NCBI GenBank assembly: GCA_046728115.1
Contig: JBKPDW010000502.1
Coordinates: 1-9,507, forward strand
From: CAVSWN01 sp046728115
GTDB taxonomy: Bacteria > Acidobacteriota > Vicinamibacteria > Vicinamibacterales > CAVVIG01
DNA length: 9,507 nt
Direction: 5' to 3'
The notes beneath the pieces are model-generated. The model was given only the letters and a program-made list of their open reading frames with translations, did no database searches and was not told the DNA's origin. Both the position numbers and the translations under genes were made by a program. Of the stretch, positions 1 through 5,391 are shown in pieces; the first letter of the stretch is position 1, and every line of letters starts with the position of its first letter.

Positions 1-537
1 GGCGTGTACAGCGTCAGCAGCCCGGGCAGCGCGTACCCGGGGTACGGCAGCGTGGGACTGATGAATCAGATCAGCCTAGGCAGCTACAAAGCACCGGCGA
101 CACCGGATCAACCGATCGTCGTCACCTTGGGCGGTGGCATCGACTTCAACTGGAAAGCGGGTATGACCGCGCGCGACATGTTCAGAGCAACGCGAGCGGC
201 GCTCTACGAGACGACGTTCGAAACCTTCGAGCGACGGATTCGCACCCACCTTGCGCGCGTGCTGTCATCCGGCGGCTTCGATCCGGCGGCCGAGATTCAG
301 GGGATCACGATCAGCCGCTGGGGCCACGGCTACGCGATGGGTATGAACCTGCTCTACGATCCGGACTGGACCGAGGACGAGTACCCCTGGGTGGTAGGGC
401 GGAAACGCTTCGGCCGAATCACGATCGCGAACTCCGACGCAGAAGGCGTCTGTCTGACGCAGGCCGCCTTCGATCAGGCGCACCGCGCGGTCGATGAGCT
501 CATGAAGCGCCAGGTGGCGTGGTGGAATCGCGTCTGA
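1..537 (+). CDS. FAD/NAD(P)-binding oxidoreductase, C-terminal 178 residues (partial, 5' end outside window)
   Basis: The reading frame is open from the first base, so the gene begins upstream; the GTG at position 4 is an internal valine codon, not a start. The 178 visible residues align along their length with the C-terminal part of the intact flavoprotein at 2383-4362. The final 60 residues match at 56 positions, including a D-P-D-W-T-E-D-E-Y-P-W stretch, an I-A-N-S-D-A segment and the shared ending A-W-W-N-R-V. By that similarity it is the C-terminal part of an FAD-dependent oxidoreductase, probably exported like its paralogue, though its own N-terminus is not visible. The stop is TGA at 535-537 and a strong hairpin follows about 20 nt later, suggesting it ends a transcription unit. 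The substrate is unknown. Homology to the downstream paralogue is certain; the enzymatic role is inferred from that paralogue. Confidence 0.9.
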   Translation, partial: GVYSVSSPGSAYPGYGSVGLMNQISLGSYKAPATPDQPIVVTLGGGIDFNWKAGMTARDMFRATRAALYETTFETFERRIRTHLARVLSSGGFDPAAEIQGITISRWGHGYAMGMNLLYDPDWTEDEYPWVVGRKRFGRITIANSDAEGVCLTQAAFDQAHRAVDELMKRQVAWWNRV

Positions 538-557
538 GGAAACGGTGTTGACGCGCG

Positions 558-593
558 TGTGGGCTGCCGGCTGGTTGATGGCGGCAGCCCGCG
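558..593 (+). terminator. Hairpin after flavoprotein fragment, possible terminator
   Basis: An inverted repeat pairs 558-569 with 582-593 around a 12-nt loop. The core is a perfect 9-bp GC-rich arm (GGGCTGCCG against CGGCAGCCC), extended outward by one G-C pair and two G-U wobbles. It sits about 20 nt after the stop codon at 537. No T-run follows, so a classical intrinsic terminator is not supported. It could be a U-tract-less terminator, an mRNA-end stabilising stem, or chance in GC-rich DNA. Confidence 0.4.
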
Positions 594-764
594 ACCGCAT
601 CCTTGCAGGCACGTAGCGGTCACGATCCTCAGCCTCAGCCTCCTCCTCATCCGCGTCGCGTGAACGCGTGACGGCCGCCTCGCCGGTTGAGGAACCTTGA
701 TAAATCCTGAGACGACTTCGGGTTGAACGGCGCCATATCGCATGCGAGAATCCGAAGCAACCCG

Positions 765-769
765 AGGAG
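765..769 (+). promoter_or_regulatory. Ribosome binding site of first Rieske gene
   Basis: AGGAG lies 8 nt before the ATG at 778. It decides the start: the in-frame ATG at 742 would add 12 residues ahead of the Tat signal, and this Shine-Dalgarno would then lie inside the gene. Confidence 0.75.
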
Positions 770-777
770 AAAGTCCC

Positions 778-2346
778 ATGAGCAAGAAGGTTAGTCGCCG
801 CGATTTCGCGCGCACATCGGTCACATCCGTGGCCGCGAGTGCGGTAGCGGTTACGGTGCCGAACTCCATCCTCGAGAACACATCGGTTGCGACGCCGATG
901 TCATCGGCGGCTGCGGGCGCGGCCGTAGCGCGGCAACGGCTCGCCAGAGTGCCCAACGCCGCATACGGCGGCATGACGCTCGAGGGGCGCGATATCTCGT
1001 TGGCGGAAACGTTGACGCCCGGTGGGCAGGCCGCACCGACCTATCCGGGAGGATGGCGCGAAGGCACGACGATCCCTGCGGAGTACTACACCGACGAGCG
1101 CCACTATCTCAACGACGAGCGGTTCATCGCCGATCATTTCTGGCTGATGGCCGACCACGAAAGCCGGATCCCGAAGGCCGGCGACTACTTCGTGTTCGAG
1201 TTCGGACGCGGCGACAGCGCGATCATCGTGCGCGACAAGGGCGGTGAGGTGCGGGCGCACCACAACGTGTGCCGCCACCGGGGCTCGCGTGTCTGTCAGC
1301 ATGGATCGGACAACGTGCGCGCGACCGAAGCGCGGCCCGACGGCCGGCCCATGGATCCGCGGCTGTCGGTCCTGCAGCTGGGACCCAGCGGCAACACGCC
1401 GGTGTTTCGCTGCCCGTATCACGCGTGGACGTACGACCTCAGTGGCCGATTGATCTCATTTCCGCCAGAGCTCCCACCCCCGTTCGAGCAGAACGCCCTC
1501 GGTCTGCATCCATGCCACGTCCGGACCGTCGACGGGTTCATCTTCGTGAACTTCTCGCATGAGGAGCCGCCGGATTTCGATACCTGGGCCGCCACGTGGC
1601 AGGCCGTCACGCGGCAATACAACACGGGTGCCTTGAAGGTCGCCGTTCGCAAACAATATCCAACGCGAGCCAACTGGAAGCTGGTGGTCGAGAATTTTCG
1701 CGAGTGCTACCACTGCCAGCCGTCGCACACGCGCAGCTACTTCGCCGTCCACAATCTTCAGTTCCTGTACATGTTGAGTCCGGAGCAGCGTGCGAGAGTG
1801 GAAGACGACCTGGCGCGGCACGGACATGCCGTGCGCCCGGCGGGAACATCGCCGCAGCAGGCGGCGGGATCGCTGGCGATGGGCGCAGGCAGCACGGGGC
1901 AGCACCTGCCGCGCGGGTTCATGACCGGGAGCCTCGACGGAAAGCCGGTCGCGCCGGTCCTTCCCGCGAGAAAAGAGTACACGCACTACTCGACGTACGC
2001 CGCGACCGGTTTTTCGACGTCGTATCTGCAGGCCTACGATGACCACGTCGCCTGCGCCCGTTTCACGCCTCGCGGCGTGATGAGCACCGACGTCGAGCTG
2101 TTCTGGCTCGTGCACCCGGACGCTAAGGAGAAGGACGTGGACGTCGATCGGATGATGGCGCTCTGGGATCTGACGTACCGCGAGGATCGCTGGATCGTCG
2201 AGAACAACCATGTGGGCATTCTGTCGGGCCGCTACTCCGGCGGGCAGCCCTACACGACGCGCGAAGGCGGACCGGCGAGCTTCATCAAGTGGTACATGTC
2301 CGACGTCGCGCCGCGCGTCGCCTCGCAGCGAACGAACGTCGTCTGA
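778..2346 (+). CDS. Tat-exported Rieske non-heme iron oxygenase, alpha-subunit type (paralogue 1)
   Basis: This 522-residue protein is longer than the usual 350-450 residues of the family. It opens with a twin-arginine signal (S6-R7-R8-D-F, then an Ala/Val-rich stretch), so export of the folded protein to the periplasm is predicted. The Rieske [2Fe-2S] domain has Cys165-x-His167 and Cys212-x2-His215. The spacer is 44 residues instead of the usual 15-17, and an extra Cys173-x-His175 lies within it. The catalytic domain carries Glu309, His312 and His317 in an E-N-F-R-E-C-Y-H-C context, the mononuclear iron site. Asp470 is a candidate third ligand. Glu at position 309 replaces the usual bridging Asp, as in carnitine monooxygenase CntA. 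It probably hydroxylates or N-/O-dealkylates an organic substrate that I cannot name. The flavoprotein and amidase genes follow it closely. A second copy lies at 5392-6930. The start is set by AGGAG 8 nt upstream and by the shared N-terminus M-S-K-K-V-S-R-R-D-F-A-R of both paralogues. Family assignment is firm; substrate and redox partner are unknown. Confidence 0.93.
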   Translation: MSKKVSRRDFARTSVTSVAASAVAVTVPNSILENTSVATPMSSAAAGAAVARQRLARVPNAAYGGMTLEGRDISLAETLTPGGQAAPTYPGGWREGTTIPAEYYTDERHYLNDERFIADHFWLMADHESRIPKAGDYFVFEFGRGDSAIIVRDKGGEVRAHHNVCRHRGSRVCQHGSDNVRATEARPDGRPMDPRLSVLQLGPSGNTPVFRCPYHAWTYDLSGRLISFPPELPPPFEQNALGLHPCHVRTVDGFIFVNFSHEEPPDFDTWAATWQAVTRQYNTGALKVAVRKQYPTRANWKLVVENFRECYHCQPSHTRSYFAVHNLQFLYMLSPEQRARVEDDLARHGHAVRPAGTSPQQAAGSLAMGAGSTGQHLPRGFMTGSLDGKPVAPVLPARKEYTHYSTYAATGFSTSYLQAYDDHVACARFTPRGVMSTDVELFWLVHPDAKEKDVDVDRMMALWDLTYREDRWIVENNHVGILSGRYSGGQPYTTREGGPASFIKWYMSDVAPRVASQRTNVV

Positions 2347-2370
2347 GCCAGTTCGTGCCGATTGTGTGCC

Positions 2371-2377
2371 GGGAGGG
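2371..2377 (+). promoter_or_regulatory. Ribosome binding site of full-length flavoprotein gene
   Basis: GGGAGGG lies 5 nt before the ATG at 2383 and favours that start over the in-frame TTG at 2362, which lies upstream of this site. A later in-frame ATG at 2410 would also keep the Tat motif but has no comparable site. Confidence 0.65.
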
Positions 2378-2382
2378 TCCGC

Positions 2383-4362
2383 ATGACGCCAACTGATCGC
2401 GAGCTTGGCATGCATCGCTCGATCACGCGCCGCGACTTTCTGAACGGCGTGAGCATCGCCGTGGGCGGCACCGTGATCAGGCCCTCTGCCATCGAGGCTG
2501 AAGACGCACAGCAGCGTCCAGCCGGCGAGGCCGCCGCTTCGGCCAACTATCCGCCGGCGTTGACCGGGATGCGGGGAAGCGGACCTGGCTCGATGGACGT
2601 CGCACACGCGATGCGGGACGGCCAGAAGTGGGACAGCGGCGAGGACACTGGAGAATCGTACGACTTGATCGTGGTTGGCGGCGGCATGAGCGGGCTGGCC
2701 GCGGCGTACTTCTTTCGGAAGAAGACCGTTCCCGACGCGAAGATCCTGATCCTCGACAACCACGACGACTTCGGCGGGCACGCGAGACGGAACGAATTCA
2801 CGGTGAACGGGCGACTGTTGATCGCCAAGGGCGGCACGTCGTACATCGACAAACCGTGGACCTACACGGCCGAGGGACGCGATCTCCTCAAGGAAATCGG
2901 CATCGATTTCCACGACCCCACGTACAAGCGACATGCCGACGTATACAGATCGCTCGGGCTGAAGCCCAGCGTCTACTTCGACAAGGAAACGTTCGGGGCC
3001 GACAAGCTCGTGGTCGGTCTGTCGATGAGCACGTTCGGCGTGACGCCCGCGCCGCCTCGCGAAATGCTGGAAGAGGCGCCGCTCTCCGAGTCGGTTCGCC
3101 GCGACCTGATTCGGTTGTGGACCGACAAACGGGACTATCTGGCGGGCCAGTCAACCGAACAGAAGCTTGCGACGCTCAAGAAGACGAGCTACGCGAACTA
3201 CCTTCTGAACATCGTCAAGGTCGATCCGGATCTGCTGAAGTATTTTCATCCGTTGGGACAGCCGCCGGCGTTGACCACGGAGACCACCAGCGCGTGGTGG
3301 TGCTTCCACTGGGGTCATCCCGGGTTCGACGGCCTCGGCCTCGAAAAGGCGCCGGACACCGGCCCCAACCTCGACGCCAACCGGCCCGACAAGAGTATTC
3401 CAACCACCTTCCACTTTCCTGAAGGGAACGGCGGCGTCGCGCGCCTGCTCGTGCGGTCGCTCATCCCGGAAGCGCTGCCGGCGCGATCGATGGCCGACGC
3501 GCAGATGCGCCAGGTGCGGTACGCGCGCTTGGACGATCCGCGCACTCCGGTTCGCCTCCGCATGAACAGCACCGTCGTTCGCGTCCGCAACAATCACACC
3601 GATCCCGCGAAGGCCACCGAGACCGAGGTCATCTACGTTCGCGACAACAAGCCGTACCGCGTGCGTGGGAAAGGCTGCGTCCTGGCCTGCTACAACTCGG
3701 CGATCCCGTACCTCGTGCCCGAGCTGCCCGAGAAGCAGAAGGCGGCGCTGCACCTGTCGGTCCGAAGCGTCATGTTGATCAACAACGTGGCGGTGTCGAA
3801 CTGGAAGGCCTTCGAGAAGCTGGGCGTATCCAACATCGTCAGCCCGGGCTCCGAGTATCCCGGCGGGTTCGACAGCGTGGGCCTCATGGGGCTGATCGAT
3901 CTTGGCGCGTACCGGGCGCCGCGGACGCCGAGCGATCCGACCGTTCTCATTCTCGGCGGCGGCGTGCCGTTCACGTACAAGCCGGGCATGACGGCGCGCG
4001 ACATGTTGCGGGCCACGCGCGCTGCGCTGTACGAGACGACGTTCGAGACGTTCGAGCGCAACATCCGGACACATCTTGCGCGAGTGTTGGGCGACGGCGG
4101 CTTCGATCCGGCGCGTGACATCAAGGCCATCACCATCAATCGATGGGGACATGGCATGACGCTGGGCCAGAATTTTCTCTTCGATCCGGACTGGACCGAG
4201 GACGAATACCCGTGGGTGGTCGGGCGCAAGCGCTTCGGCCGGATTGCGATCGCCAACTCGGACGCCGACGGCATCTGCCTGACCCAAGCCGCCTTCGATC
4301 AAGCGCACCGCGCCGTGGACGAGCTCATGAAGCGGCAGGTCGCCTGGTGGAACCGCGTATGA
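2383..4362 (+). CDS. Tat-exported FAD-dependent oxidoreductase (NAD(P)-binding Rossmann family, possibly spermidine-dehydrogenase-like)
   Basis: This is a 659-residue flavoprotein. A strong twin-arginine motif, T15-R16-R17-D-F-L20, is followed by a hydrophobic stretch, so export is predicted. The FAD-binding Rossmann fold starts near residue 93: a Y-D-L-I-V-V strand, Gly-rich loop G-G-G-M-S-G at 99-104, then an I-L-D-N-H-D-D-F-G-G-H-A segment that closes the dinucleotide site. A long substrate domain follows, and the C-terminus has an A-N-S-D-A-D-G block typical of the second FAD contact region. The N-terminal D-R-E-L-G-M and R-R-D-F-L-N-G pattern recalls bacterial proteins annotated as NAD(P)-binding or spermidine dehydrogenase-like; that is from memory and uncertain. 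There is no CxxCH haem motif. The gene begins 36 nt after the Rieske stop and ends 15 nt before the amidase start, so the three are likely co-transcribed. A paralogue's 3' end is at 1-537. It would oxidise an organic substrate, perhaps an amine or a Rieske product. Confidence 0.88.
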   Translation: MTPTDRELGMHRSITRRDFLNGVSIAVGGTVIRPSAIEAEDAQQRPAGEAAASANYPPALTGMRGSGPGSMDVAHAMRDGQKWDSGEDTGESYDLIVVGGGMSGLAAAYFFRKKTVPDAKILILDNHDDFGGHARRNEFTVNGRLLIAKGGTSYIDKPWTYTAEGRDLLKEIGIDFHDPTYKRHADVYRSLGLKPSVYFDKETFGADKLVVGLSMSTFGVTPAPPREMLEEAPLSESVRRDLIRLWTDKRDYLAGQSTEQKLATLKKTSYANYLLNIVKVDPDLLKYFHPLGQPPALTTETTSAWWCFHWGHPGFDGLGLEKAPDTGPNLDANRPDKSIPTTFHFPEGNGGVARLLVRSLIPEALPARSMADAQMRQVRYARLDDPRTPVRLRMNSTVVRVRNNHTDPAKATETEVIYVRDNKPYRVRGKGCVLACYNSAIPYLVPELPEKQKAALHLSVRSVMLINNVAVSNWKAFEKLGVSNIVSPGSEYPGGFDSVGLMGLIDLGAYRAPRTPSDPTVLILGGGVPFTYKPGMTARDMLRATRAALYETTFETFERNIRTHLARVLGDGGFDPARDIKAITINRWGHGMTLGQNFLFDPDWTEDEYPWVVGRKRFGRIAIANSDADGICLTQAAFDQAHRAVDELMKRQVAWWNRV

Positions 4363-4364
4363 AC

Positions 4365-4370
4365 AAGGAG
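4365..4370 (+). promoter_or_regulatory. Ribosome binding site of acetamidase/formamidase gene
   Basis: AAGGAG lies 7 nt before the ATG at 4378 and begins 2 nt after the flavoprotein stop codon, which suggests tight operon coupling of the two genes. Confidence 0.75.
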
Positions 4371-4377
4371 CCGACCC

Positions 4378-5379
4378 ATGACCGACCGTTCCGAGCGCGC
4401 TCGGCGTGCAGTCGCCCTCGGTGCCATGCTCGCGGCGACGGCGACCGTCGGGCTCGCAGAAACGCATAAGTTCGTCCCGCCTGCGAAGGGGAATCAGACC
4501 TACGCCGTCCGGGAGCCGGTGCTACGGGTCAAGCCGGGCGACATCCTGGAAAGCAACACGCTCTTCTCCGACTTCTACACTGCGTCGACCGGTGGAAGCG
4601 GCTACCCAGGCGAGGTCGGGCCAATCTTCATCGAAGGGGCGACGACGAACGACACGCTCGTCGTCAAGATCCTCCGCATCAAACCGAAGATCGACACGGG
4701 ACGGTCGGGAACCGGTGGGCGAGGCTACGCCGTCCTGACGCCCACGACGTTCACGCCGATGCTCACTGAGCCGACGTCCACGCGGCGGCATATCTGGAAG
4801 ATCAATCGTGAGAAAGGCACAGCGAGCCTCGATCTGCCGAACAGTCAGATGAAGCGCATCGAGGTGGCGATCAGCCCGATGCTCGGCCGCCTGGCGGTCG
4901 CCCCGCAAGGCGAGCAGGCCATCGAGGGTGGCGCGCCCGGCCGGTGGGGCGGCAACATGGACAGTTCCGACGCGCACGAAGGCACCACGGTGTACCTGCC
5001 CATCTTCCACGATGGCGCGTATTTCTATTTCGGCGACGGCCACGCTCTGCAGGGAGACGGTGAAATCACCGGAACGGGGATCGAAACCCAGATGGACGTG
5101 ACGTTTCAGTTCGACGTCATCAAGGGCAAGCGGATCGACTGGCCGCGGTACGAAGACGATGAGTACATCATGGTTGCCGGATCGATTCGTCCGCTGCTCG
5201 ACGCCTATCGCATCGCCCACGTCGAGATGATCCACTGGCTCGAATCCGACTACGGCTTCGAACGATGGGAGGCGCTGGAAGTGTTATCGCAAGTGGGCGT
5301 CGCCCGCGTCGCGAACGTCGTCGATCCGTTCTACACGGTGATGGCGAAGTTCCCGAAGAAGTATCTGCCGCAGCGTTAG
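4378..5379 (+). CDS. Exported acetamidase/formamidase-family protein (FmdA/AmdA type)
   Basis: This 333-residue protein is close to the usual length of the family, which hydrolyses short amides such as formamide and acetamide to ammonium and the acid. Family hallmarks in order are a V-K-P-G-D segment with an S-N-T-L-F-S-D motif near residues 50-65, a P-G-R-W-G-G-N-M-D block near 197-205, and G-D-G-H at 219-222 running into Q225-G-D-G-E229, the most conserved stretch. An N-terminal basic region (R-A-R-R near 7-10), a hydrophobic core and a likely cleavage after Ala27 (G-L-A) indicate a secretory signal. The paired arginines make Tat possible, but the motif is not canonical, so Sec is equally likely. 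Well-known members are cytoplasmic, so export is notable. It closes the three-gene operon and would release ammonium or an acid from an amide made or exposed by the upstream oxidases (inference). The true substrate may not be a simple amide. Confidence 0.9.
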   Translation: MTDRSERARRAVALGAMLAATATVGLAETHKFVPPAKGNQTYAVREPVLRVKPGDILESNTLFSDFYTASTGGSGYPGEVGPIFIEGATTNDTLVVKILRIKPKIDTGRSGTGGRGYAVLTPTTFTPMLTEPTSTRRHIWKINREKGTASLDLPNSQMKRIEVAISPMLGRLAVAPQGEQAIEGGAPGRWGGNMDSSDAHEGTTVYLPIFHDGAYFYFGDGHALQGDGEITGTGIETQMDVTFQFDVIKGKRIDWPRYEDDEYIMVAGSIRPLLDAYRIAHVEMIHWLESDYGFERWEALEVLSQVGVARVANVVDPFYTVMAKFPKKYLPQR

Positions 5380-5391
5380 CGCCCGCTCGGT

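Larger units (their letters stand above)
538..777. other. Intergenic region between flavoprotein fragment and first Rieske gene
   Basis: This 240-nt stretch holds the hairpin at 558-593 and, at its end, the ribosome binding site of the Rieske gene. No convincing coding frame was found on either strand. The promoter of the downstream operon most likely lies here. The only sigma70-like pairing I could find is TTGAAC at 723-728, 17 nt upstream of GAGAAT at 746-751, which is too weak to call as a promoter. Confidence 0.5.

Noticed and set aside
723..751. sigma70-like promoter TTGAAC-17-GAGAAT before the first Rieske gene
   Set aside because: The -10 match is poor and no supporting element was seen; recorded only in the intergenic entry.
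742..777. Upstream in-frame ATG for the first Rieske gene
   Set aside because: It would add 12 residues before the Tat leader and put the AGGAG site inside the gene. The paralogue starts at the equivalent of 778.
1705..1716. Cys-x2-Cys (C-Y-H-C) in both Rieske proteins as a haem c site
   Set aside because: Haem c attachment needs C-x2-C-H. Here the second Cys is followed by Gln or Gly, and the segment belongs to the mononuclear iron site.
2362..2382. TTG start for the full-length flavoprotein
   Set aside because: The GGGAGGG site at 2371-2377 points to the ATG at 2383, and the TTG lies upstream of that site.
1456..2934. 492-codon minus-strand open frame across the first Rieske and flavoprotein genes
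   Set aside because: It spans two well-supported genes on the other strand, has no recognisable domain, and its composition is typical of GC-driven antisense frames.
3151..4467. 438-codon minus-strand open frame opposite the flavoprotein
   Set aside because: Antisense shadow of the conserved C-terminal half of the flavoprotein; no domain seen.
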